From NCBI RefSeq assembly GCF_000069225.1, contig NC_010407.1, forward strand, positions 1,364,001 to 1,428,000: DNA of 64,000 bases, read 5' to 3'. The translations under genes were made by a program, and so were the position numbers. The notes beneath the pieces are model-generated. The model worked only from the letters and a program-made list of their open reading frames with translations. It made no database searches and was not told where the DNA came from. The stretch is from Clavibacter sepedonicus (GTDB lineage Bacteria; Actinomycetota; Actinomycetes; Actinomycetales; Microbacteriaceae). Below are positions 17,710-26,018 of this stretch, in pieces; the stretch's first letter is position 1; each line of letters starts with the position of its first letter.

Positions 17710-18617
17710 GGGCGTGCTCCTGCCGTCGTCGTGGTCGCGGCGCCGGGCGGGGTGCCGCGCTCGCCGGATGCCGGACCGTCGCCCGCGCCCGCGGCATCGC
17801 CCGCCAGTTCCGCGCGGATCTCCTCCGCCAGCAGCGCGCTCACCGCCCGCCGCCAGTCGGCGGCGCCGTGCGCGTCGGTGAACCAGGATCCGATCGCCCG
17901 CACGTCGTCGGCGAGCGCCGCGGCGTCCGGGAGCGCCGGGTAGCGCAGCAGCTCGGGCCGGAGCGTGGCGCCGGTCACGGTCAGCGTGAACGCGCCGCCC
18001 TCGTCGAGCCGGCCGATCACCACGGACCCCGACCGCCCGATGGGCGACAGCGCGATCTTGCGGAACGCCGTCCGGGCGCGCAGCGACGCCGCCGGCACGT
18101 GGATCGACCGCAGCACGTCGCCGGGCTTCAGCGCGGTGGTCCGGTCGCCGGTGACGAGCTCGGCCACGGGCATCCGCTCGTCGCGGGCGGGGGCGTCGGG
18201 CGTCGCGGCTCGCCAGATCAGCGCGTCGGCGTCGAGCGCGGAGGCGAGCGCCGTCATCGGGCCGGCGGGCAGCGCCGAGCAGATGTTGCCGCCCACGGTC
18301 GCGACCCGCCAGATCTTCGTCGACCCGTACAGCGCCGTGCAGGCCTGGAGGAAGAGCGGGTGCGCCGCCCAGCCGTCCTGGGGCGCGATCCCGGCGACCT
18401 CCGCGATGGTGCAGGTCGCCGCGATCTCGAGCCCGTCGTCCGTGACGACGAGCGGCTCCCAGCCGAGCGCGTGGAGGTCGACGAGCCCGATCAGGTGCGG
18501 GTGCGGCTCGGCGAAGATGCCGGATCCGCCCGCGAGCGCCGCCACGGTCGGCCCGAGCGCCGCGAGGTCGTCCCGCGTCCGGGCGGGCACGACGGAGCGG
18601 ACGGTCGGCTGGTCCAT
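17706..18617 (-). CDS. Xanthine dehydrogenase FAD-binding subunit
   Basis: 303-aa FAD subunit (CoxM/XdhB type). ALAGGSGIFAEPHPHLIGLVDL near residue 28 is the pyrophosphate-binding loop; TVGGNICSALPAGPM near 105 is the second flavin motif (TxGGN); FRKIALSPIGRSGSVVIGRL near 195 precedes the C-terminal CO_deh_flav_C domain. It passes electrons from the iron-sulfur clusters to NAD+ or another acceptor. First gene of the operon, with GGAGGAG 5 nt before ATG 18617, and coupled to the catalytic subunit gene. Confidence 0.88.
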   Translation of the reverse strand: MDQPTVRSVVPARTRDDLAALGPTVAALAGGSGIFAEPHPHLIGLVDLHALGWEPLVVTDDGLEIAATCTIAEVAGIAPQDGWAAHPLFLQACTALYGSTKIWRVATVGGNICSALPAGPMTALASALDADALIWRAATPDAPARDERMPVAELVTGDRTTALKPGDVLRSIHVPAASLRARTAFRKIALSPIGRSGSVVIGRLDEGGAFTLTVTGATLRPELLRYPALPDAAALADDVRAIGSWFTDAHGAADWRRAVSALLAEEIRAELAGDAAGAGDGPASGERGTPPGAATTTTAGARP

Positions 18618-18790
18618 GGGTCTCCTCCCGGGCATCCCGGTCGCCGGCCGCGGATCCCCGGGGGAGCGCGATCGTGCGTGGGCGTGTGACAGCGATCCTC
18701 GCATCCGCCGCACGCCGCCCCCGCCCGCGCGCCCCCGAGTTGCCGCCGCCGGGGCGCGCTGCTACGCTCGGGGGGAGCCCCGGGGAGACC

Positions 18791-19531
18791 ATGAGAATCC
18801 GCACCACCGCCCGCGCACTCCGTTCTCGCCGTCGATCCCGTCGTCCCTCCCGCGGCGGCGTCGCGCTCGCCGCGACCGGATCCGCGCTCGCCGCGTCCCT
18901 ACTCCTCGCCGGCTGCGCGGCCGCCCCCGAGGGCCCGCCCGCCCCGCCGTTCGACGCCGTCGCCCTGCCGCCCGAGGCGCCCACGGCGGTCCCGGACCAG
19001 CGCGTCGCCGCGGGCGAGGTCGTCGCCCTGGCGAGCGCGGACGCGGACGGGGTCGACGGGCCGGTGGTCGCCACCTCCGTGCTGGGCGTCGCCGAGGGGC
19101 AGCCGGACTACTGGTCCGGCTTCGAGGACGGCGCGCGCTTCGCCGACCGGGTCCCGTTCTTCGCGTTCGTCCAGACCCGCTGGCTCGAGGGCGAGCGCGG
19201 CCCCGCCAACGGTCCGGTCCTCCGCCCCTTCCTCGCCGACGGCACCGAGGTCGACATCATCCAGCGGCAGGTCGGCGGCGTCAGCGCGTCCGCGGAGTGC
19301 CCGTACGCGATGCCCGTCCTCCGCCCGGACGACGGCTACGCCGCCGAGGAGCACCTGGAGTGCGTCGTCTACGCCGTGCCCGAAGGCCAGGAGCTCGCCG
19401 AGCTGCGCTGGCACGACGTCCCGCGCACCGTCCTCGAGACGCCGGATCCCGCCACGCACCCGTTCCTCGCGGCCCCCGTCGTCTGGGAGGTCGACGCCCT
19501 GCCCGCCGCCGCCACCGGTGCCGGGCGATGA
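18791..19531 (+). CDS. Secreted lipoprotein of unknown function
   Basis: 246 aa. Arg-rich n-region (RSRRRSRRPSR), hydrophobic core and lipobox L-L-A-G-C give a signal peptidase II site near Cys46 of a long leader. The mature part is acidic, carries AECPYAMPVLRPDDGYAAEEHLEC with two cysteines that could pair, and ends with DPATHPFLAAPVVWEVDALP. No family recognised. ATG 18791 has GGGGAG upstream, and the stop overlaps the next ATG, so it is coupled to the membrane protein that follows. Confidence 0.7.
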   Translation: MRIRTTARALRSRRRSRRPSRGGVALAATGSALAASLLLAGCAAAPEGPPAPPFDAVALPPEAPTAVPDQRVAAGEVVALASADADGVDGPVVATSVLGVAEGQPDYWSGFEDGARFADRVPFFAFVQTRWLEGERGPANGPVLRPFLADGTEVDIIQRQVGGVSASAECPYAMPVLRPDDGYAAEEHLECVVYAVPEGQELAELRWHDVPRTVLETPDPATHPFLAAPVVWEVDALPAAATGAGR

Positions 19532-19971
19532 CGCCGCAGCGCCGCCGCGCGCACCGCGAGCTCCGGGCCGCCGCCGTCCTGCTCCTCGTCCAGGGCGTGC
19601 TCATGGAGGGCCTGGTCGCCGTGGGGCTCGTCGTGCTCGGGATCCCGCAGGCCGCCATCACGGACCACGCCGAGGTCTTGGCCCTGCCGTACCTCCAGGA
19701 CGAGCTCTATCCAATGATGGCCATGAGCGGGATCTTCGCGGCCCTCCGCATCACCGCGGCCGTCGGCCTCTGGCGCGACCGGCTCTGGGGCCTCGCGCTC
19801 GCGGGCGTCATGTGCGTCGTGACGCTCGTGCTGATGGTGTTCCTCCTGCCGGCCGGGCTCCTCGACGGCCTGCTCTCCGGGGCGGCCCTCGTGCTCCTCC
19901 TGCACGCGTCGCTCGGGCGCGACGCGGCGGGCCGGGTGCGCACGGCGCTGAGCGCGGTCGACCAGCCCTGA
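19528..19971 (+). CDS. Four-TM membrane protein
   Basis: 147 aa with hydrophobic segments at about 13-38, 62-80, 86-107 and 110-127 and charged ends. ATG overlaps the lipoprotein stop (ATGA), so the pair probably works together at the cell surface. No family recognised. Confidence 0.65.
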   Translation: MTPQRRRAHRELRAAAVLLLVQGVLMEGLVAVGLVVLGIPQAAITDHAEVLALPYLQDELYPMMAMSGIFAALRITAAVGLWRDRLWGLALAGVMCVVTLVLMVFLLPAGLLDGLLSGAALVLLLHASLGRDAAGRVRTALSAVDQP

Positions 19972-20046
19972 TCCGCTGACCGGGCCCCATCCGCCGACCG
20001 GCCCATCCGCCGGCCGCCCCCGACCGGGGCGCAGGCACCGGCTCGG

Positions 20047-20052
20047 TAGAAT
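20047..20052 (+). promoter_or_regulatory. Candidate -10 box for the stealth operon
   Basis: TAGAAT stands out in an otherwise GC-rich 147-bp gap, 66 bp before the ATG of the stealth gene. No good -35 is seen at the right distance. Transcript start is inferred. Confidence 0.4.
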
Positions 20053-20118
20053 GATCCGTCGCCACCCGTCGGGCAGGGCGCACGCATCGGCACACGAGAA
20101 GAACCAAGGGGATGATCC

Positions 20119-21828
20119 ATGGCGGGCAGCGCACGGCAGTTCAACGTAGCGCTCGAGCCGACGGTCGATCCCGCCACCAGCGAGGAGGAGTTCTCCCGCC
20201 AGGACGACGCCGTCGCCCCCGCCCCCGCCACGTGGCCCACCACGCACCACCGCCCCGACGTCGTCATCCGCAAGGGCCTCGCCACCCTCGTCAACCGCAC
20301 GCTCACGCCGCACCAGGCGCTCGTGACCGACCTGCTCTTCATCCGCGACGCGCTGCTCGCGACCGGCATCGACGTCTGGCTGATCCGCGGCAACGACGAG
20401 CGCCCGGTCATCGCCATCGACGTGCAGAACCGCGACACCGTCGTCCGCGCCCTCGTCGCCGCGAACGCCGACGAGCCGCTCTACGCGAAGACCGTCGACG
20501 GCCGCCGCCGCCCGCCGCTGCTCGTCGCCGACGGCCGCCTCACCGACAACCCCGACGCCGGGATCTTCCGCCTCTACCGCCCGCGCATCGAGCCCGAGGG
20601 CCTCCTGGCCTACGGCGCGTCGACCGCGGTCGAGCTGCAGTTCTTCCGCTTCGAGGGCGAGACCATCGTCTGGCCGGTCGAGAACTCGCTGACCCGCGAG
20701 ATCCTCCCGGCGAACGAGGTCGTGCCGACCACGGTCGAGATGTACGGCCACGAGTGGAAGACGCTCCGCGGCATGTTCGACGCGCAGGCGTCCGACATCA
20801 CCTTCGACATCGACATGGTCTTCTCCTGGGTCGACGGCAACGACCCCGAGTTCCAGAAGCGCCGCGCCGAGCGCATGAAGGACGTCGTGGTCGGCGAGGG
20901 CGACGACTCCGAGGCCCGCTTCCGCCAGATCGACGAGCTCAAGTACGCGCTCCGCTCCGTCTACCTGTTCGCGCCGTGGGTGCGCCGCATCTTCATCGTC
21001 ACCGACTCCCCGAAGCCGTCGTGGCTGGCCGACCACCCGGCCGTCACCTTCGTGCGCAGCGAGGAGTTCTTCACGGATCCCGCCGCCCTGCCCACGCACA
21101 ACTCGCAGGCCGTCGAGTCGCAGCTGCAGCACATCCCCGGGCTCAGCGAGCACTTCCTCTACTCCAACGACGACATGTTCTTCGGCCGTCCGGTGCAGCC
21201 CGGCATGTTCTTCTCGCCCGGCGGGATCACCAAGTTCATCGAGGCGGCCACGCGCATCGGCCTCGGCGACAACGACTCCGACCGCAGCGGCTTCGAGAAC
21301 TCGGCGCGCGTGAACCGCCGCCTGCTCATGGAGCGCTTCGGCCGCCTCATCACGCGCCACCTCGAGCACGCGGCCACGCCGTTGCGGAAGAGCGTGCTGC
21401 TCGAGCTCGAGCAGGAGTTCGCGGAGGACTTCCACCGCACGCAGCTCAGCCGCTTCCGCTCCAGCACCGACATCTCGGTCACGAACTCGCTGTACCACTA
21501 CTACGCGCAGATGACCGCGCGTGCGGTGCAGCAGGAGAACGCCAAGGTCGCGTACGTCGACACGACGTCGCGTGCCGGGCTCGACATGCTCCCCGGTCTG
21601 CTGAAGCGCCGCTCGCAGGACTTCTTCTGCCTCAACGACGGATCCTTCCCCGAGGTCCCGGCCGAGGAGCGGCAGGAGCGCGTGCAGGACTTCCTCGAGC
21701 GCTACTACGGCATCCCGGCGCCGTGGGAGGCGGAGGTCGCCGACGCGGCCGGCGCCTCGCCCGCCGGCGCGCCCGCAGAGCCTGCCGGGCCCGCCGCGCC
21801 CGCCTCGCCCGCCTCCGCGGCCGAGTGA
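20119..21828 (+). CDS. Stealth-family sugar-phosphate transferase
   Basis: 569-aa protein. Stealth CR1 is IDMVFSWVDGNDPEFQ near residue 232; CR2 is RFRQIDELKYALRSVYLF followed by RRIFIVTDSPKPSWL near 270; CR3 includes LSEHFLYSNDDMFFGRP near 345, with the paired acidic residues; CR4 is near 480-500. Such enzymes move hexose-1-phosphate units in capsule or wall polysaccharides and resemble GlcNAc-1-phosphotransferase. The 180 residues before CR1 look like a separate domain, and the last 35 are an Ala/Pro tail. No signal peptide, so action is cytosolic. It overlaps the J-domain gene by 4 nt. Confidence 0.87.
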   Translation: MAGSARQFNVALEPTVDPATSEEEFSRQDDAVAPAPATWPTTHHRPDVVIRKGLATLVNRTLTPHQALVTDLLFIRDALLATGIDVWLIRGNDERPVIAIDVQNRDTVVRALVAANADEPLYAKTVDGRRRPPLLVADGRLTDNPDAGIFRLYRPRIEPEGLLAYGASTAVELQFFRFEGETIVWPVENSLTREILPANEVVPTTVEMYGHEWKTLRGMFDAQASDITFDIDMVFSWVDGNDPEFQKRRAERMKDVVVGEGDDSEARFRQIDELKYALRSVYLFAPWVRRIFIVTDSPKPSWLADHPAVTFVRSEEFFTDPAALPTHNSQAVESQLQHIPGLSEHFLYSNDDMFFGRPVQPGMFFSPGGITKFIEAATRIGLGDNDSDRSGFENSARVNRRLLMERFGRLITRHLEHAATPLRKSVLLELEQEFAEDFHRTQLSRFRSSTDISVTNSLYHYYAQMTARAVQQENAKVAYVDTTSRAGLDMLPGLLKRRSQDFFCLNDGSFPEVPAEERQERVQDFLERYYGIPAPWEAEVADAAGASPAGAPAEPAGPAAPASPASAAE

Positions 21829-22808
21829 GCCGCGCGGGGAGCCCCGCCGACCGCACCCCCTACGAGGTGCTCGGCGTGGATCCCGCGGCCGACACCGCGA
21901 CCCTCCGCGCCGCCTACCGCCGGCTCGTCCGCGCCACCCACCCGGACACGGGCGGCGAGGCGCACCTCTTCCACGCGGTGCAGCGCGCGTGGGAGCTCGT
22001 CGGGGATCCGGACGACCGCGCAGCGTACGACCGGGGCCAGGGCCGCGCGACGGCGTCCGACGATGACGACCCGTTGGGGCCCGACGCCGCCGGGTACGCG
22101 CCCGCACCCGGATCCGGCACCCGCCTCGGCGCCGCCCTCCACGGCGTCGCGGGCGCGCTCGCCCGAGCCCACTACCTCGACCGCGTGGCGGCCTGGCAGG
22201 GGATCGCGCCGGGAGCCGACCTCGGCGTGGATCCCTGGTCGCCCGAGCTCGTGCGCCGCGCCCCGCGCGACGTCCGCTGGCTGCTCGCGAAGGCCCTGGC
22301 CGAGGAGGCCACCGCGCGGGCGGCCGCCTCGCTCGGCATGGGCGCGACGATCTTCCACGACGTCCGGCCGCTGGCCGGCCAGGGGAAGATCGACCACGTC
22401 GTGCTCGCGCCCGCCGGCCTGTTCGCGCTCAGCTCCGAGGACTGGGGCACGGAGGTCCAGCTGGTGCGCGGGGAGCTGCAGCCCGTCGCGCCGGATCCCG
22501 ATGGCGCGTTCGCGCCCGGCGACGCGCCCGTCACCTGGCTGGTCGGGGCGGCTTGCTCGCTCGCGGCGTCGGCCGGCGTGCGCTTCGCGGCCGCGGTGGT
22601 CGTCGTCCCCGACGACGCGCTCGCGCAGCCGGTCGAGCGCGTGGAGCGCGGCCGCAACCGGGGCGCGCTCGTCGTCCGGCGATCCGTCCTGCCGCTCGTG
22701 CTGCGCGACGGCGTCTCCGAGGAGGGCCGGCTGAGCGTCGCGGATCCCTACGCCGTGCGGGCGCTCCTCCGCGAGCGGCTGACGCTGCTCGGGCCCGCCG
22801 CGGGCTGA
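21825..22808 (+). CDS. J-domain protein with C-terminal NERD-like domain
   Basis: 327 aa. Residues 12-68 are a DnaJ-type J domain (PYEVLGVDPAADTATLRAAYRRL, then R-A-T-H-P-D-T in place of the usual HPD context, so the HPD triad is kept, then AWELVGDPDDRAAYD). No Gly/Phe or zinc domain follows. Residues 160-310 resemble a NERD nuclease-related domain: GATIFHDVRPLAGQGKIDHV and LFALSSEDWGTEVQL. GTG 21825 overlaps the stealth stop (GTGA). A DnaK adaptor linked to polysaccharide synthesis, or a nucleic-acid role through NERD, are both open. Confidence 0.8.
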   Translation: MSRAGSPADRTPYEVLGVDPAADTATLRAAYRRLVRATHPDTGGEAHLFHAVQRAWELVGDPDDRAAYDRGQGRATASDDDDPLGPDAAGYAPAPGSGTRLGAALHGVAGALARAHYLDRVAAWQGIAPGADLGVDPWSPELVRRAPRDVRWLLAKALAEEATARAAASLGMGATIFHDVRPLAGQGKIDHVVLAPAGLFALSSEDWGTEVQLVRGELQPVAPDPDGAFAPGDAPVTWLVGAACSLAASAGVRFAAAVVVVPDDALAQPVERVERGRNRGALVVRRSVLPLVLRDGVSEEGRLSVADPYAVRALLRERLTLLGPAAG

Positions 22809-22860
22809 CGCCGCCGCGCGCCCGCATCACCCGCACGTCCGCCACCCCACCCCGCACGCG

Positions 22861-22898
22861 CCGGAGCCCCGCACGCGCGATCGCGTGCGGGGCTCCGG
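22861..22898. terminator. Perfect 17-bp hairpin, bidirectional terminator
   Basis: Arms 22861-22877 and 22882-22898 are exact reverse complements (CCGGAGCCCCGCACGCG) around a 4-nt loop CGAT. It sits between convergent genes ending at 22808 and 22916 and can serve both strands. Confidence 0.8.
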
Positions 22899-22915
22899 GT
22901 GTCCGTGCGGACGGG

Positions 22916-23359
22916 TCAGTCGATGCGCTTCAGGCTCTCGAGGCGGCCGAGCAGGTCGCGGTCCTGGGCGTCGAGGTCGCCCTCGGCGGCGACGACGCGG
23001 ATGGCGGCCTCGAAGTCGAGGTCCTGGTCGTCGGCGACGCCTGCGACGTCGGCCACGACCCAGAGGAAGCTGACGAGCTCGGGGAGGATCTCGGAGAGCA
23101 CGGCGTCCGGGAAGATCGCCGCGGCCTGGCGGAACATGCGGTCGGTGGCCGGGCCGCCGAACGCGTGGTCGAGGTCGGCGACGATGCCGTCGTCCTCGTC
23201 GAGGTCGGTGGAGATCCAGTTGGCGACGTGCTCGCCGTCGAGGTGGATCGCGGAGACGAAGAGGGGCTCGCCGCCCGACTCGCTCTCGACGATCTCGGTG
23301 ATCGAGTAGCCGGCGACGCCGGGAGGCGTGAGAAGGGAGTCGTCATCCATGCCGCCCAT
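22916..23359 (-). CDS. Small acidic cytosolic protein, unknown
   Basis: 147 aa, strongly acidic (runs such as STDLDEDDGIVADLDHAF), no TM or signal. It has the even composition of a real gene and ends just past a shared terminator. Two starts are possible, ATG 23359 or ATG 23350 (MDDD...), neither with a strong SD. Divergent from the glycosylase-like gene with a 96-bp gap. No family recognised. Confidence 0.7.
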   Translation of the reverse strand: MGGMDDDSLLTPPGVAGYSITEIVESESGGEPLFVSAIHLDGEHVANWISTDLDEDDGIVADLDHAFGGPATDRMFRQAAAIFPDAVLSEILPELVSFLWVVADVAGVADDQDLDFEAAIRVVAAEGDLDAQDRDLLGRLESLKRID

Positions 23360-23455
23360 GCTATCCGGGGCGGGGACCCCGGCGGGTCCGGAAGCCCGCG
23401 CCCGTGGGCGGATCCGGGGCCGATCCCGAGCCCGTCCCGCGGGTAGCCTCGACGG

Positions 23456-24433
23456 ATGACCATCGCCGCCGACCCCGCGCCCTCCGCGGCGGCGGTCCCC
23501 GCGACCGACCGGGTGCCTCGCGACCTGCCCGTGGTCCTGGATCCGGTCGTCTGGCACGAGCGCGCCGCCCGCCACGCCGAGCGGGCCGACGCCTTCTCCG
23601 CCGGGTTCCGCGCCCGCCGCCTCGCGGGCCGCACCCACGAGGTCGACGACTTCCTCTTCACCTACTACCCGCACAAGCCGTCGCTCCTGAGGCGCTGGCA
23701 CCCGGGCGCGGGAGTCGTGCTCGCGGGCGCCGCCGCCGACGACGAGCGCGCGGCGTGGCGCTGGTACGTCGCCGAGGCGGCCGCCGCGGGGAGCGCGCCT
23801 GGCGGCGTGCGGGTCGATGCGTTCGCGTACCTCGCCGCGCGCGGATCCACCGCGTCCTTCATCGAGCGGATCCTCTCCCGCACCGCCGCGCGCCCCGGCC
23901 GCTTCTCCTGCTTCGGCCTGCACGAGTGGGCGATGGTCTACAAGGTCGGGCCCGGCGAGCAGCGGCACGAGCGGCTGCCGCTGCGCCTCGGATCCGCCGC
24001 CACCGACGAGGTCGTGGAGACGCACAAGCTGGCCTGCACCCACATCGACGCGTTCCGCTTCTTCACGCCCGAGGCCGTGCAGCGGAACGCGCTCGCGCCC
24101 ACGCGCGAGACGCAGCCCGACCTCGAGCAGCCCGGCTGCCTGCACGCCGGCATGGACGTCTACAAGTGGGCCACCAAGCTCGGACCGCTCGTGCCCGGCG
24201 AGCTGCTGCTCGACGCGTTCGAGCTCGCCCGCGACATCCGCTCGCTCGACATGCGCGCGAGCCCGTACGACGTGTCCGGCCTCGGGCTCGAGGCCGTGCG
24301 GATCGAGGAGCCGGCGGGCAAGGCGCGCTACGCGGCCGAGCAGCGCGGGTTCGCCGAGCGGTCGAACGGGCTGCGGACGCGGATCCTGGCCGAGCTCGAC
24401 CACGCCCGTCGCGCTGCCGCCGCCGGGCTCTAG
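23456..24433 (+). CDS. Conserved actinobacterial protein, usually labelled 3-methyladenine DNA glycosylase
   Basis: 325 aa. Features include VDDFLFTYYPHKPSLLRRWHPG near residue 62, RFSCFGLHEWAMVYKVGP near 148, HLACTHIDAFRFF-like KLACTHIDAFRFFTPEA near 190, and PGCLHAGMDVYKWATKLGPLVP near 222. I recall this family carrying the glycosylase name in actinobacterial annotation, but I see no helix-hairpin-helix or known catalytic site, so activity is unproven. Its TAG stop is the last three bases of CTAG, the 4-bp target next to the IS481 copy; the gene itself looks complete. Confidence 0.7.
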   Translation: MTIAADPAPSAAAVPATDRVPRDLPVVLDPVVWHERAARHAERADAFSAGFRARRLAGRTHEVDDFLFTYYPHKPSLLRRWHPGAGVVLAGAAADDERAAWRWYVAEAAAAGSAPGGVRVDAFAYLAARGSTASFIERILSRTAARPGRFSCFGLHEWAMVYKVGPGEQRHERLPLRLGSAATDEVVETHKLACTHIDAFRFFTPEAVQRNALAPTRETQPDLEQPGCLHAGMDVYKWATKLGPLVPGELLLDAFELARDIRSLDMRASPYDVSGLGLEAVRIEEPAGKARYAAEQRGFAERSNGLRTRILAELDHARRAAAAGL

Positions 24434-24477
24434 CTGTACTCGGCCGTGACGTTGGTGACACTTCGGGGCGTGTGAAG

Positions 24478-24528
24478 AGGCCTCCTGGCTTGATGGAGCT
24501 GTTCAGTTCAACCATCGCCAGGAGGCCT
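24478..24528 (+). repeat. Inverted repeat hiding the transposase ribosome-binding site (copy 1)
   Basis: AGGCCTCCTGGC (24478-24489) is the exact complement of GCCAGGAGGCCT (24517-24528). The second arm contains GGAGG, the SD of the transposase whose ATG is at 24531. RNA entering from outside the element would fold and mask the SD. Copy 2 has the same arms at 32699-32710 and 32660-32671. Confidence 0.75.
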
Positions 24529-24530
24529 CG

Positions 24531-25493
24531 ATGTCCCACGGTAATGCTCGTCTGACGGTTCACGGGAGGGTTCTCCTCGTGCGGCGGGTGGTGGAGGATC
24601 GTCGGCCGGTCGCGCACGTCGCGCGGGAGCTGGGGGTGTCGCGGCAGTGCGCGCATCGATGGGTGAACCGGTTCCGTGCCGAGGGGCTGCGAGGGCTGAC
24701 GGATCGGTCATCGCGGCCCCGGTCAGTACCGAGGCGAACGAGCCCGGAGCGGGAACGGGCCGTGCTGGAAGCGCGGGCCCAGTTGCGGGCGGGTCCTGCG
24801 CGGCTGGCGCCGGTGACAGGTGTTCCATCCCGTACGATCTCCCGCATCCTGCGCCGGCACGGGGCGCCGCCGTTGGCATGGTTGGACCCCGTCACCGGGG
24901 CCGTGATCCGGGCATCCCGGTCAACGGCGCACCGGTATGAGCACGAGCATCCGGGTGATCTGATCCACGTGGACGTGAAGAAGCTCGGGAGGATCCCGGA
25001 CGGAGGCGGCTGGCGGGTCCACGGGCGCAGCGAGCAGGTCCGCGGCCGCGGGATCGGGTTCGATTACGTCCATGCCGCGGTCGATGACCACACCCGTCTC
25101 GCCTACGCGGAGATCCATCCCGATGAGAAAGGCGCGACCGCGGCCGGGTTCCTGACCCGCGCAGCGGCGTACTTCGCCGGGCGCGGGATCACCCGGATCG
25201 AGCGGGTCATCACGGACAACGCGTTCGCCTACCGGCACTCGACCGCGTTCAAGAACGCCGTCCAGGACCTGGGCGCGCGGCAGAAGTTCATCCGCCCGCA
25301 CTGCCCCTGGCAGAACGGCAAGGTCGAGCGCTTCAACCGGACCCTCGCGACCGAGTGGGCCTACCGGCAACCCTTCACCAGCAACCAACACCGGGCCGAC
25401 GCGCTTGACCCCTTCATCGAGCACTACAACACTGAACGAATCCACTCAAGCCACGGGCTCACGCCCGCGGCCCGAGTGTCACCAACGTCATGA
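24531..25493 (+). CDS. IS481-family transposase, copy 1
   Basis: 320-aa DDE transposase. N-terminal helix-turn-helix (RPVAHVARELGVSRQCAHRW near residue 25) and a second (VTGVPSRTISRILRRHG near 90). The rve catalytic core shows D in HVDVKKLGRIP near 147, D in RVITDNAFAYR near 228 and E in WQNGKVERFNRTL near 265. Complete, ATG with SD GGAGG 5 nt upstream (within a hairpin arm). Same amino-acid sequence as copy 2. Confidence 0.95.
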   Translation: MSHGNARLTVHGRVLLVRRVVEDRRPVAHVARELGVSRQCAHRWVNRFRAEGLRGLTDRSSRPRSVPRRTSPERERAVLEARAQLRAGPARLAPVTGVPSRTISRILRRHGAPPLAWLDPVTGAVIRASRSTAHRYEHEHPGDLIHVDVKKLGRIPDGGGWRVHGRSEQVRGRGIGFDYVHAAVDDHTRLAYAEIHPDEKGATAAGFLTRAAAYFAGRGITRIERVITDNAFAYRHSTAFKNAVQDLGARQKFIRPHCPWQNGKVERFNRTLATEWAYRQPFTSNQHRADALDPFIEHYNTERIHSSHGLTPAARVSPTS

Positions 25494-25537
25494 CTCAGTA
25501 CATCAGCGGATCCGCCCCGTCGGGCACGGACGCGCGG

Positions 25538-25975
25538 TCAGCGCCCGCGCACGCCGTCCGGATCGCGCAGCCGCTCGATCTCGCGCCGGTCGCGCTTCGT
25601 CGGGCGTCCGGCGCCGCGGTCGCGGACGATCGTCGCGGGTGCGGCCTCGCGCGGCGGCGGCGGGGGAGTGAGGTCGGTCAGCGCCTCGGCGGCGATGGCC
25701 GGGCCGACGCGCTTCACGAGCGTGCGGCGCACCACGAGGATCCGCTCGGATCCGGCGACGCGCACGCGCACCTCGTCGCCCGGCCGTACCGACTGCGACG
25801 CCTTCGCGCGCTCGTCGCCGACCCGCACGTGCCCGGCGCGGCAGGCGGCGGTGGCCTGCGACCGGGTCTTGTAGATCCGCACCGCCCAGAGCCAGCTGTC
25901 GACCCGGACCGCGGCCTGCGCGGCGATCGGGGCGGACGCGCCGCCCGCGGGAGGCGGAGCGGCGTCGGACGGCAT
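25538..25975 (-). CDS. S4-domain RNA-binding protein (Hsp15/RqcP-like)
   Basis: 145 aa. Residues 24-75 are an S4 domain: VRVDSWLWAVRIYKTRSQATAACRAGHVRVGDERAK then RPGDEVRV. A basic tail RPTKRDRREIERL follows, as in heat-shock protein 15 homologues that bind the large ribosomal subunit with stalled nascent chains. First gene inside the IS-flanked segment; its stop is 35 nt from the IS right end, so it is intact. Divergent from the flavoprotein gene with a 43-bp gap. Confidence 0.85.
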   Translation of the reverse strand: MPSDAAPPPAGGASAPIAAQAAVRVDSWLWAVRIYKTRSQATAACRAGHVRVGDERAKASQSVRPGDEVRVRVAGSERILVVRRTLVKRVGPAIAAEALTDLTPPPPPREAAPATIVRDRGAGRPTKRDRREIERLRDPDGVRGR

Positions 25976-26018
25976 GCTCTGACCCTAGGCGACGGCTCCC
26001 CGGTACGCTGGCCCGAGC

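Larger units (their letters stand above)
24434..25503 (+). mobile_element. IS481-family insertion sequence, copy 1 (1070 bp)
   Basis: Ends are imperfect inverted repeats starting TGTACT and sharing TGACGTTGGTGACACT. The left end abuts CTAG (24430-24433), the TAG of which is the upstream gene's stop. The right end is followed by CAGC, not CTAG, and its last base and one inner base differ from copy 2, so this copy lacks a matching target duplication. It contains one transposase gene. Copy 2 at 31685-32754 is almost identical and inverted. The type is compatible with IS1121-like elements of Clavibacter (from memory). Confidence 0.9.

Noticed and set aside
14582..17797. 1071-codon minus-strand Arg-rich frame and the 1020-codon plus-strand frame over xanthine dehydrogenase
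   Set aside because: Arg/Ala/His-rich, no motifs, and overlap the real gene with its iron-sulfur and molybdopterin signatures.
20119..22808. Phage-defence island around the NERD protein
   Set aside because: No other defence genes, integrase or tRNA site nearby; kept only as one option in the findings.
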